Below, in pieces: positions 1 to 6,800 of a DNA stretch of 9,971 nucleotides. Below the pieces are notes generated by a model. The model saw nothing but the letters and a program-made list of their open reading frames with translations. It was not told the DNA's origin and did not search any database. How positions within the stretch are numbered: position 1 is the first letter of the stretch; each line of letters starts with the position of its first letter. A program made the position numbers and the translations under genes. The stretch covers positions 1 to 9,971 of the forward strand of contig JAPYVG010000057.1 in NCBI GenBank assembly GCA_028277025.1, given 5' to 3'. The DNA comes from Sulfolobaceae archaeon (GTDB lineage: Archaea > Thermoproteota > Thermoprotei_A > Sulfolobales > Sulfolobaceae).

Positions 1-497
1 GACCTATCTGAGGACGACTACGGTGTAGCCATTTTAAACAACGGAAAATACGGTACAGCGGTAGAAGGTGCTAATGTGGGAATTTCATTAGCTAAGACTC
101 CTATTTACTATGGCTGCGCTACCGACACAGAAATCAACACTTTTATTTACTCTATCTATCCTCATAAGGGAGATTGGAAAGAAGCTAAGGTATATCAGAG
201 AGCTTACGAACTTAATTATCCATTGAGGGCTGTAAAGGTTAACGCGGTGAAAAGAGCTTTATTAAGGTTAGTCCAGATAACCTGATATTAGAGGCAATGA
301 AGAAATCTGAGGACGGTAAAGGCTCAGTGTTGAGGCTTTATTACGTACTAAATAAAAGAGGAAAAGGAGAGGTGAAGTTGTGGTTTAAACCCAGAGAAGC
401 TCAGCTTGTCAATATACTCGAAAATAATATCCCGAAAGGCATCAGAGTTGAAGGGGAGAAGCTGAAATTTGATTACCGTAACTATCAAGTAATATAG
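1..497 (+). pseudogene. Alpha-mannosidase (GH38), C-terminal part, frameshifted
   Basis: This is the C-terminal beta-sandwich end of a family 38 glycoside hydrolase, a retaining alpha-mannosidase that trims mannosides. The reading frame enters from the left edge with DLSEDDYGVAILNNGKYG, followed by TFIYSIYPHKGDWKEA and AYELNYP, which are familiar landmarks of GH38 C-termini. In this frame the protein stops at 283-285. The expected continuation, SFIKVSPDNLILEAMKKSED then GSVLRLYY, is in the -1 frame and runs to the TAG at 495-497. The frames join cleanly (VNAVKKSFIKVSP) if one A is added to, or the ribosome slips back at, the AAAA run at 250-253. No residue outside the shift looks abnormal. 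The catalytic domain lies outside the window. The change may be a true lesion, a sequencing error or programmed -1 frameshifting. The family call is confident; the status is not. Confidence 0.85.
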
Positions 498-812
498 CGT
501 TAAAGTGACGTGAATTCTAAACAGTATTTAATTTCCATTTACAGTTCTTCTACCTTTTTATCGACGTTTACCCACCTTGAAAGGACGAGAGTTTCCTTCC
601 AGATATCGTTCCCACCAGCAATTTGAGTCTACATTTGATAGCTGTCGAGAGGTTCTGAGAACCCTCCTATTTTGAGAGAACTTTCACGCATTACGTTCTA
701 GCCCCTTAAGAGGAAAGACATATTGTTTAGCCCGTCCTACAGTCCCATTAAGCCCTAGTTTAGTTGGAGGAGTGCGTCGCTAATATCACTGTTAATTTTT
801 AGGAAAAGAAGT

Positions 813-823
813 ATTTAAATATA
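813..823 (+). promoter_or_regulatory. Possible TATA box for the small ORF at 842
   Basis: The sequence ATTTAAATATA is centred about 24 bp before the ATG at 842, which is the spacing expected for a leaderless archaeal transcript. A second TATA-like stretch (CTTTATAT, 851-858) lies about 26 bp before the in-frame ATG at 881. Assigned by motif and spacing only; AT-rich DNA gives chance matches. Confidence 0.35.
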
Positions 824-841
824 AGGTGCTAGCTATTTCCG

Positions 842-898
842 ATGGCAAGGCTTTATATCTCCTTTTTCATAATAACGCGTATGTTCATGCCTAGATAA
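842..898 (+). CDS. Possible 18-residue small ORF, function unknown
   Basis: An ATG opens an 18-codon frame, MARLYISFFIITRMFMPR, ending with TAA at 896-898. The middle (LYISFFII) is hydrophobic and flanked by basic residues, so it could be a tiny membrane peptide or the surviving start of a lost gene. Its main support is a TATA-like box at the correct leaderless distance. An internal ATG at 881 has its own TATA-like box and would encode only five residues. I do not recognise a family, and at this length the frame may be chance. Confidence 0.2.
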   Translation: MARLYISFFIITRMFMPR

Positions 899-1085
899 TG
901 ATATTAATGAATGATTTCTCGATAAAATAGCTTAGTTTCCTTATTAGTTATAAAGATTTCTCTTCATTTTACAATATAAATTTTTATTAAAAAATTAATT
1001 TTCACTTTTATGAAATCTTATCTATTTAATAGGTTTTAATAAGGTACATAATATGATTATTATAAGTTTAAGTTATGCTATAGTA

Positions 1086-1096
1086 TTTATATAAAA
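1086..1096 (+). promoter_or_regulatory. TATA box for the SnoaL-like/MFS operon
   Basis: TTTATATAAAA is a strong archaeal TATA element. It is centred about 28-29 bp before the GTG at 1120, which fits leaderless transcription from that codon, and about 38 bp before the ATG at 1129, which would leave a leader of about ten bases. Confidence 0.6.
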
Positions 1097-1119
1097 TAGT
1101 CTTTTTTTAGAAAAAAGTA

Positions 1120-1566
1120 GTGTATCTTATGAACTCTGAAAGACCTGAGAAATTTGATTGTAAAAAATTTATTGATAAATATACGAAAGTGTGGAATGAT
1201 TATAGTATTGATAGTATATTAGTACTTTATTCAGATGATACTATTTATATTCATCCCGGAGAAGAACCGAAGATAATTAAGGGAAAAGATAATTTCAGAA
1301 AATATTTGGAGAAGTTATTTGCTACATATCCTTATCATAAGCTGTTTCTGGTATCATTTGCACGCAACAATAAGACTATAATGATAGAGTGGAAAGTTAC
1401 TTCAGTCTTTTCCGGCCAAAGATACAATATAACGAACGATGGTACTAAAGTCGATTCCGAAGGAGTCGATGTGTTAGAACTTGGAGAAGATAATTTAATA
1501 AGAATGACGAGAACTTACTACGATATCTGTTCAATAAAAGAACAGCTTATTAAAAGAGGTGGATAA
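1120..1566 (+). CDS. SnoaL/NTF2-like protein
   Basis: This 148-residue protein has the size and pattern of the SnoaL-like NTF2 superfamily. An N-terminal helix (FIDKYTKVWNDYSIDSIL) leads to a strand with acidic residues (YSDDTIYIHPGEE), then a helix (GKDNFRKYLEKLFATYP) and antiparallel strands ending in a WKVTSVFSG-type strand and a C-terminal MTRTYYDICSIKEQL segment. Members range from small-molecule cyclases, isomerases and hydrolases to plain binding domains. Nothing here fixes a substrate; acidic and histidine residues near 40-50 could line the pocket. GTG 1120 was chosen because the TATA box gives leaderless spacing; ATG 1129 is the alternative. Its last bases overlap the start of the MFS transporter gene, so the two are probably translated together, suggesting that it binds or modifies a compound the transporter exports. 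That link is inference. Confidence 0.75.
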   Translation: MYLMNSERPEKFDCKKFIDKYTKVWNDYSIDSILVLYSDDTIYIHPGEEPKIIKGKDNFRKYLEKLFATYPYHKLFLVSFARNNKTIMIEWKVTSVFSGQRYNITNDGTKVDSEGVDVLELGEDNLIRMTRTYYDICSIKEQLIKRGG

Positions 1567-2740
1567 CACGAAGAAAGAAGTAATGATAACATCAGTTATA
1601 GGTTCAGCTGCGTCCTTAGAAGGTGCTATGATAACAGCAGCTATCCCGTACATTTCCTCTCAACTGAGCGTAAGTTATCTTGACTCTTCGCTATTCCTTA
1701 CGCTTTTCGCCGTCATTTCTTCCCTCCTTTTCGTCCCGTTCTACCTTGTTGGGGAAAAGAGGGGAATTAAGAAATTACTTTTTTTGGGTGCACTTATCTT
1801 TTCTCTATCCGGTATAGCAATCCTCATAACGAACTCCTTCACCATGGCCCTTGTTCTAAGGTCTTTACAAGGTCTCGGTGCGTCCATGATGTACCCAGCA
1901 CAACTTGCATATGCTTCCTCTTACAAAGGAAGTGAAGGTAGGAACATAGGTTTCAATTACTCCATGTTAGCCTTAGCTTACATTATCGGAGTCCCATTAG
2001 GCTATGCTCTCGGCAAGATCGACTGGAAGTATTTGTTCCTCCTACCGTCTTTAATGGTATTTACATCACTCTTTTTAACGTCACATCTGTCAGACCTCAA
2101 AGGGAATTTCGGAAACCCAAGGTCAGCAGTAGGGCCTATGCTACTATTCAATGGAGTCTTAATATCAATCTATTCTTTTTACATAGGGATAGTAACAACT
2201 TTAGCCGGCTTGTATTCCCTAAGTAAATGGAGCTTAGAGAAGAGGTTTCTCAAACCATTAGTTGCAGGTTTCTTGCACTCCCTCTCTAGATATGCAGTTG
2301 TGGAATTTCTAGTCTTGAGTTACACTCAACTTTTCCACGTAGAACCTCTTCTCGCTATAATACTAGTATTACTCTTCCCATTACCAATGGCGCTTATATC
2401 GGCACCGCTGGGAAAAGTAATTGGAGAGAGAAGTAGGACTATTGCAATATTGGGTTTCTCGATAATGTTACTAAGTTGGTTATTGCTCTTTAACAAAGTG
2501 ATTGGAACGGTAATATTAGGTATAGGGACTGGAATAGCTACAGTGTCTAACACTGTCTACACTATGCAAAACTTAGGTCTAAAAGATAGGGTAGTAGGGT
2601 CTGCGATTAAGTCTCTTGAAGGTGTTGTGGGGATTTCAGTGGGACCTACAATTGCGATAGCACTATTTAATTTTAAAATAGGTGTTGAGCTGACTGTATT
2701 CATTCTTAACGCAGTTGCAATACTGTTATTGCTAGTGTAA
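1559..2740 (+). CDS. MFS transporter, drug-exporter (DHA2-like) type
   Basis: This is a polytopic membrane protein of 393 residues in the major facilitator superfamily, probably a proton-coupled exporter in the cytoplasmic membrane. About 12-13 hydrophobic segments can be seen. A degenerate motif A follows the second helix (VGEKRGIKK, residues 64-72, without the usual Asp). The RSLQGLGASMMYPAQ segment from residue 101 matches the helix-4 motif of drug:H+ antiporters, and GVPLGYALGKIDWKYLF (about 144-160) resembles the antiporter motif C region. The gene starts at a GTG overlapping the upstream SnoaL-like gene by 8 bp; ATG 1583 is an alternative start. The protein ends abruptly within or just after its last helix (AVAILLLLV). 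The stop lies at the edge of a truncated minus-strand vapC, so the C-terminal tail may have been lost in the same rearrangement. The substrate is unknown. Confidence 0.85.
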   Translation: MDNTKKEVMITSVIGSAASLEGAMITAAIPYISSQLSVSYLDSSLFLTLFAVISSLLFVPFYLVGEKRGIKKLLFLGALIFSLSGIAILITNSFTMALVLRSLQGLGASMMYPAQLAYASSYKGSEGRNIGFNYSMLALAYIIGVPLGYALGKIDWKYLFLLPSLMVFTSLFLTSHLSDLKGNFGNPRSAVGPMLLFNGVLISIYSFYIGIVTTLAGLYSLSKWSLEKRFLKPLVAGFLHSLSRYAVVEFLVLSYTQLFHVEPLLAIILVLLFPLPMALISAPLGKVIGERSRTIAILGFSIMLLSWLLLFNKVIGTVILGIGTGIATVSNTVYTMQNLGLKDRVVGSAIKSLEGVVGISVGPTIAIALFNFKIGVELTVFILNAVAILLLLV

Positions 2741-2829
2741 GATTCTTCAGTTATTATTTCCGCAACCTTTCCCCAACCCTTCTCCTTTGAGAAAAATTTT
2801 ACCAAGGAAGATGAGTCAATGACTCTCAC
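2741..2829 (-). pseudogene. vapC: VapC toxin (PIN domain), N-terminal fragment
   Basis: A GTG at 2829 opens MRVIDSSSLVKFF then SKEKGWGKVAEIITEE, the standard N-terminus of a VapC ribonuclease, with the first PIN-domain acidic residue (D5) present. After about 30 residues the similarity stops, and the frame continues only as the antisense of the MFS gene. A VapC is normally about 130 residues and needs three or four acidic residues spread along the chain to hold the metal, so this remnant cannot be an active nuclease. It overlaps vapB by 14 bp, the normal coupling in these operons. The break lies within a few bases of the end of the transporter gene, which points to a deletion or recombination junction. 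Confidence 0.75.
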
Positions 2830-3040
2830 GGTCTTCCCTCACAGATTCTACAGAGAAGCCTTCTTCACTAGGTTTAACGTCCTTTAGGTCTTCAACCCAT
2901 TTATTTACGTACTCTTTAGCCTTAACCTTTATATAAAGTTCCTCCAAAAATTTTCTTACTTCTTGGTGAATATCTATACCTTGCTTATCTAATTCCTCCT
3001 TTATCTCCTTCCTTATCCTTATACTAATAACCGTTGACAT
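2816..3040 (-). CDS. vapB: VapB antitoxin, ribbon-helix-helix type
   Basis: This 74-residue protein starts with a beta-strand of the ribbon-helix-helix (CopG/Arc) fold (TVISIRIRKEIKEELDKQG), followed by a second helix (HQEVRKFLEEL) and a charged, probably flexible tail that in this family binds the VapC toxin. VapB proteins neutralise VapC and bind their own promoter. The frame is intact, with an ATG exactly about 27 bp from a TATA box (leaderless) and an inverted repeat between them. Its partner vapC overlaps the 3' end but is truncated, so this is an orphan antitoxin. It may survive as a plain repressor or counter a related VapC elsewhere in the genome; that is inference. Confidence 0.85.
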   Translation of the reverse strand: MSTVISIRIRKEIKEELDKQGIDIHQEVRKFLEELYIKVKAKEYVNKWVEDLKDVKPSEEGFSVESVREDRESH

Positions 3041-3042
3041 AT

Positions 3043-3062
3043 ATGTCTACTTCCCTAGACAT
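3043..3062 (-). promoter_or_regulatory. Inverted-repeat operator at the vapB promoter
   Basis: ATGTCTA and TAGACAT form a perfect 7-bp inverted repeat with a 6-bp spacer. It fills the space between the TATA box and the vapB start codon. Ribbon-helix-helix dimers typically bind such short palindromes, and a protein sitting here would block transcription start, so autoregulation by VapB is the natural reading. The repeat is seen directly; binding is inferred. Confidence 0.6.
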
Positions 3063-3072
3063 TAATAAAAAT
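3063..3072 (-). promoter_or_regulatory. TATA box of vapB
   Basis: On the minus strand ATTTTTATTA is centred about 27 bp upstream of the vapB ATG, which places the transcript start at or next to the start codon. Confidence 0.5.
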
Positions 3073-3306
3073 TATCGTAAAAGTATTACGCGTCCTTGTT
3101 ATACTTAAATTAAGATTTCAGCTCCTTCTTGTTTCAGCCTAATACGTAAGGTGTCTAGAGTATATCCATAGTATCGTCATTATGTTATTTATATTCGTTT
3201 AACGAGTTATAATCCAGTATAACTAGCTATGTAACCATTGCAACGCTTTTTTGAAAAATGTTTAACATCAAAAGGCTCAGTGTGTAAATACCTCAATTTC
3301 TTCACC
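3073..3306. other. Spacer between nagA remnant and vapB
   Basis: AT-rich spacer with no complete gene. On the minus strand, about 3165 down to the TAA at 3105-3107, a short open tail (LDTLRIRLKQEGAEILI) reads like the C-terminus of a protein, but it is too short to assign and its upstream part is not visible. It may be a further gene scrap or chance. Confidence 0.3.
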
Positions 3307-4391
3307 TTAAACGAAAACCTCTACAATTCTTAACTTCTCGTCGAATAGCACTAGATCTGCTCTTTTACCCGGCATTATTACACCCCTATCTGATAGGCCT
3401 ATTGCTCTAGCCGGGTTATAGGAAGTCATCATTACGGCAACTCGAAGTCCGGCTAAACTAGCCAGTTTTACGAAGGCTGTGTCCATGGTCAGAGTACTGC
3501 CGGCTAACTTTCCGTACTTCGTTGGAGCTCTACCTCCTTTTACGGTAATACTCATTTTTCCTAACCTGTACTCTCCGTCCCCTAATCCCGCTGCCATTAT
3601 AGAATCCGTAACACCGACCAATCTATCTTCACCTACAGCCTTTATCAGAAACTTGACCAATTCTTTATCAACGTGAACGAAATCTGGGATTACTTCCACA
3701 AATGGTGAGAAATTAAGACTGGCTAAGATCGCCCCAGGGTCTCTGTGATGAAAGGTCTCATAGCATTAAAAATGTGGGTTGTACGATCAGCACCTAGGGG
3801 AATGCCCTTGAAGCCACTTCGTAATCCGCATCTGTATGTCCTATAAATACGTGTATACCTAGTGCTGTCAAAGAATCTATGTACTCCAGGCCCTTCTCAG
3901 GAGCTAAGGTGATGGTTTTCACCTTATTCATACTGAGTTCTATACATTGTTTAACCTCACTAAGGTCTGGAGTACGTATATACTTTGTGTCTTGAGCTCC
4001 GGCATATTTCTCGTTTATAAAAGGTCCCTCTAAATGCATACCGGGAATGGAATCATCTTGAACTTCTCCTACTGCCTTACAAGCCTCTAAAAGCGCCTCT
4101 TTCGGTAGTGTGACAGTAGTAGGTAGAAATGTGGTAACTCCATGTTTAAGATACTCCTCTTTCATTTTAGTTAAATTGTTTAGAAATTCTTCCTCAGAAT
4201 TCCATGATGTGAAATCATACCCTCCTATGCCGTGTGTGAATGTCAATGAACCCCGGTACTGCTATAAGACCTTCCATGTCTTCCCCCTCTTCTTTACCCT
4301 CAATAACCCTTCTTATTATTCCTCTTTCTATTTCTATCGAGCCTAAAAAGTCCTTGTAAGGATTAACTATTCTAATGTTAGTTATCTTCAT
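3307..4391 (-). pseudogene. nagA: N-acetylglucosamine-6-phosphate deacetylase, three frameshifts
   Basis: NagA removes the acetyl group from N-acetylglucosamine-6-phosphate to give glucosamine-6-phosphate and acetate, in amino-sugar use in the cytoplasm. Reading from the ATG at 4391, the pieces cover a whole NagA of about 360 residues in order: [23 protein letters not shown] (frame 1); [39 protein letters not shown] (frame 2); [15 protein letters not shown] (frame 3); [62 protein letters not shown] (frame 4), ending at TAA 3307-3309. The metal-binding HxH, the Glu of HLEGP, the His of GHTDA and of THIFNAM, and the catalytic Asp of VTDS are all present. The breaks are a 2-bp loss in the GTGTGTG tract at 4232-4238 (within HxH), a 1-bp loss in the G-run at 3797-3800 and a 1-bp loss in the A-run at 3751-3753 (plus-strand letters). 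As it stands no functional enzyme can be made. The lack of other damage suggests recent loss or assembly errors. Confidence 0.9.
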
Positions 4392-4414
4392 AATGTTTAA
4401 GCGTTTTGATAAAG

Positions 4415-4421
4415 TATAAAA
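4415..4421 (-). promoter_or_regulatory. TATA box of nagA
   Basis: On the minus strand TTTTATA is centred about 27 bp before the nagA ATG at 4391, the leaderless arrangement typical of Sulfolobales. The box adjoins the cut end of the upstream M19 remnant. Confidence 0.5.
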
Positions 4422-4424
4422 CCT

Positions 4425-4815
4425 ATGGGAGGAATCTTCGGCTTCATATGTAAAGAACCTATAGCAGTAATTCCTATAAGTCCATTAGTTCTAACAATAG
4501 CCTCTATTTCCTCATCATCTAAGTTCCTCGTTTAATCTTTTAATCTCTTCACATTAGCACGAGATGCTATAACTGGCTTTCTACTCAAACGTCGATAACT
4601 GTTTTCTTACATGCGTGAGCTGAATCAATTATAATACCCAAAGAATTAGCCAGTTTAACTAATTCCTTACCCTCTGACGTTAAACCATAATCCTTCTTAG
4701 ACATACAAGAGGAAGCAAATTTATTATCACAATTCAAGTTAAACCTAAATTATAAACATGAAGCTCCTTTTATATTAATTAAGAATCTCAAATACTGCTG
4801 TAGAATATTAAACAC
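4425..4815 (-). pseudogene. Membrane dipeptidase (peptidase M19), degraded internal fragment
   Basis: M19 enzymes are zinc dipeptidases. On the minus strand the fragments, in order, are [81 protein letters not shown] and RNLDDEEIEAIVRTNGLIGI. This order matches the middle of the family. Damage includes a frameshift at the W of the expected LTWN (a missing G near 4734), a frameshift in a short T-run after DVL (near 4590), and a stop codon before RNLDDEE. By comparison with renal dipeptidase, the first zinc-binding His (SAHA) is kept, the second is Arg (ASR for ASH), and the bridging Glu appears to be Lys (IKGAS). A stretch after GAS, the N-terminus and the C-terminal part are missing. It lies just upstream of nagA in the same direction and was probably once its neighbour in a scavenging locus. 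Boundaries are approximate. Confidence 0.7.
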
Positions 4816-4921
4816 GCGTAGGAACTCTACCTAAAGAATACCTTTTGATCAATAATATTGTAACTGAATGAGTGCACAGTGTGAATTCTTTTCAACTACT
4901 GGGAGAGAACGGTATTAATAC

Positions 4922-6757
4922 TTATTTCTTTATCCTTGGAAACAGTATTACTATTACTAATATAATTATTATAACAATAAAAATTAATGGGATACCATCT
5001 ATATTGTATTCAAATGGTGATATAAGATAGTATACGAAGGGATTGTAACGATGATATAAAGTATTAATTGGTATTTGTAACGTATAGTTTTGTTCATAAA
5101 AATTGATACTATTATTGTACACTAATTCCAAGCAAATATAGAGTGTTTTAGGTAGTGGATTTCCAATATAAATTTCAACGGATTCAAAAACCATTTCTCC
5201 CGGTTTTACGGTTCCGAGTTTAAGTGCGATTGGCGATACGTAACCCGGGGGATTATATGAATATAAAAGTAAGTATGAGTCATGAGCAGGTTCTGTCCCT
5301 ATATTTTTTATTCCTATTAATAAGTATAGCATGTTTGGCTTAAGAGAGAGAAATACATTATAATTTGTTAATATAAGATTAGCTGCATATATGTTTATAC
5401 CACTACATTCTGTAATAGTAAAGTTATAGGCTCTAAATTTAACATATACCAAATATTCTTTGCTTTCATTTACCGTATGATATAATTTGAGCAAAAACGA
5501 GCTCTTCGCACCAATCTCGCTCACTGTATAATTATACTCTAAATTGTTATATAGATCTTTAATTGTAATGTTAACGTTATTTATAGTAATGTTTAAATTA
5601 TTTATTATCTCTAAGTAAGTTATGTTATTTTTAGATATTATATTAAATGATAATCTAGGTGAGTTTAGTACTGGAATACTAAAACTACTAAGATTATAAG
5701 TAGTTTGATTATTGGTTAGTAAGATAAGATTTAGTCTTACTAAATTAGTGGTAGAATTAGTTACATTTATAGGTAAGAAAATCTTAATCATTCTACCTGT
5801 ACTCCAATTTTGTATGAAAAATGAATTTATTATATTATTGTCTTTGCTTATTAATAACCATGATGAGTTAAATGGTATTCCTAAGGAATTATTAAGATAT
5901 AAAATTAGATAATTAGGACCAGGTTCCAGATAATTCGGATTAGATGACAATAAGTTATAATACCTTAATAGTGGGCTAGACGTATTGTATAATATTATAA
6001 AATTTAATGTTGTATTGTAGTGTTCTAATGTATTGTATGGGGTATAATAAGTTAAGAATATTGGTAACTTATATTGGAATTGATTATCAGGTAAAATTAA
6101 GATAGGTAAGTTTAATGTGTAATCTGATTGAATGATAGGTATATAAATAGTTTGTCCATCTGCATATAAGTGTACGTTTTTCATTGGACTGTTACCCTCG
6201 TTCACTATGGTTATAGGAACATCATTTAAGCCTATATGAATAAAAGAGGTATTAGAGATAACTTTAACTCCTATTTCACCTAAATAGGGTAAGCTGAATT
6301 TTATTGGCGTAACTTGCTGTAGTAAAGAACCATTATACAAGGATAAGAACCAGATTAAAGTGCCTTGAAAATTAAGTTTAGAACCTAAGTGAAAACTACT
6401 GCTTATTGTAACGCTAAAATTATATGATATGTAATTTTGATAAGCTATAGGGAAATAATTAATTATGTAAGAACCACCGCTCGAATTATATACTCCTTTA
6501 GGTAAAGAAATAACTAACTTAAGGGCAAAGGGTTCTGCCTCGAATGATGGAGCCGTAAAGAATATTCTTATATTTATTATTCCACAACCTTGAGTATTCG
6601 GAGGGACTGCCCACGATGAAAGGAAAATTGATGAAACCGAAGGGGTCGTCCCGCTATCAGAAGAATGTGAATTTATAATACTAAGATTTAGAACTGTTAA
6701 AATAACAAGAGTAAGTAATATTATTCTAAGAATGTCAACATATCTTTCAAAGCTCAT
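4922..6757 (-). CDS. Exported, membrane-anchored, sequon-rich surface protein
   Basis: About 611 residues from the ATG at 6757 (616 from a TTG at 6772). A hydrophobic segment near the N-terminus (ILRIILLTLVILTVLNLSII) acts as signal peptide or anchor, and a C-terminal helix (GIPLIFIVIIIILVIVILF) is followed by a short basic tail, so the body should face outside. The ectodomain carries about 21 N-X-S/T sequons, many Asn, Tyr, Ser and Thr and only three Cys, as expected for a heavily N-glycosylated archaeal surface protein. At least two segments (PITIVNEGNSPMKNVHLYA, about 186-204; IGIKNIGTEPAHDSYLLLYS, about 486-505) resemble strands of CARDB-like beta-sandwich repeats found in archaeal S-layer-like proteins. 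ATG 6757 is preferred as start; TTG 6772 sits closer to the usual leaderless position. It is divergent from the glycosyltransferase operon. I see no catalytic motif, and the exact role (adhesion, envelope scaffold, receptor) is unknown. Confidence 0.75.
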   Translation of the reverse strand: MSFERYVDILRIILLTLVILTVLNLSIINSHSSDSGTTPSVSSIFLSSWAVPPNTQGCGIINIRIFFTAPSFEAEPFALKLVISLPKGVYNSSGGSYIINYFPIAYQNYISYNFSVTISSSFHLGSKLNFQGTLIWFLSLYNGSLLQQVTPIKFSLPYLGEIGVKVISNTSFIHIGLNDVPITIVNEGNSPMKNVHLYADGQTIYIPIIQSDYTLNLPILILPDNQFQYKLPIFLTYYTPYNTLEHYNTTLNFIILYNTSSPLLRYYNLLSSNPNYLEPGPNYLILYLNNSLGIPFNSSWLLISKDNNIINSFFIQNWSTGRMIKIFLPINVTNSTTNLVRLNLILLTNNQTTYNLSSFSIPVLNSPRLSFNIISKNNITYLEIINNLNITINNVNITIKDLYNNLEYNYTVSEIGAKSSFLLKLYHTVNESKEYLVYVKFRAYNFTITECSGINIYAANLILTNYNVFLSLKPNMLYLLIGIKNIGTEPAHDSYLLLYSYNPPGYVSPIALKLGTVKPGEMVFESVEIYIGNPLPKTLYICLELVYNNSINFYEQNYTLQIPINTLYHRYNPFVYYLISPFEYNIDGIPLIFIVIIIILVIVILFPRIKK

Positions 6758-6792
6758 ACTATTTCTTCTCAAAAAGATGATTAAAAGTAATA

Positions 6793-6800
6793 CATATAAA
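6793..6800 (-). promoter_or_regulatory. TATA box of the surface-protein gene
   Basis: On the minus strand TTTATATG is centred about 25 bp before the TTG at 6772 and about 40 bp before the ATG at 6757. Transcription would start near 6770, giving either a leaderless TTG message or a short leader before ATG. Confidence 0.5.

Larger units (their letters stand above)
498..1085. other. Gene-poor spacer with a GC-richer island
   Basis: No convincing long gene was found here on either strand. About 570-780 is clearly richer in G and C than the flanks, yet every frame I read contains stops and no protein family is recognisable. It may be a decayed gene, a mobile-element remnant or a non-coding RNA. 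It contains a near-palindrome at 647-666 (GAG, bulged A, GGTTCT, G, AGAACC, CTC), whose one-base centre makes it more plausible as a DNA-level inverted repeat than as a long RNA hairpin. A pyrimidine run at 547-560 could end transcription of the upstream mannosidase, but this is weak. From about 900 onwards the sequence is very AT-rich with no visible structure. Confidence 0.4.

Noticed and set aside
647..666. GGTTC...GAACC stretch resembling a tRNA T-arm.
   Set aside because: The centre is too short for a T-loop, and no acceptor, D or anticodon arm can be found around it.
2557..2740. Continuation of the vapC frame beyond codon 30.
   Set aside because: It is the exact antisense of the MFS transporter and has no PIN-domain pattern.
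3479..3676. Plus-strand open frame over nagA; a similar one lies at 4110-4346.
   Set aside because: Both are antisense shadows of conserved NagA sequence.
4425..4535. Plus-strand frame starting MGGIFGFICKEPIA, like the N-terminus of a class II glutamine amidotransferase (GlmS-like), which would suit a nagA neighbour.
   Set aside because: It lacks the catalytic Cys after Met, soon stops, and is the antisense of a clear M19 reading frame (RTNGLIGI).
5712..5912. Plus-strand open frame within the surface-protein gene.
   Set aside because: Antisense shadow in AT-rich coding sequence, with no promoter or family resemblance.
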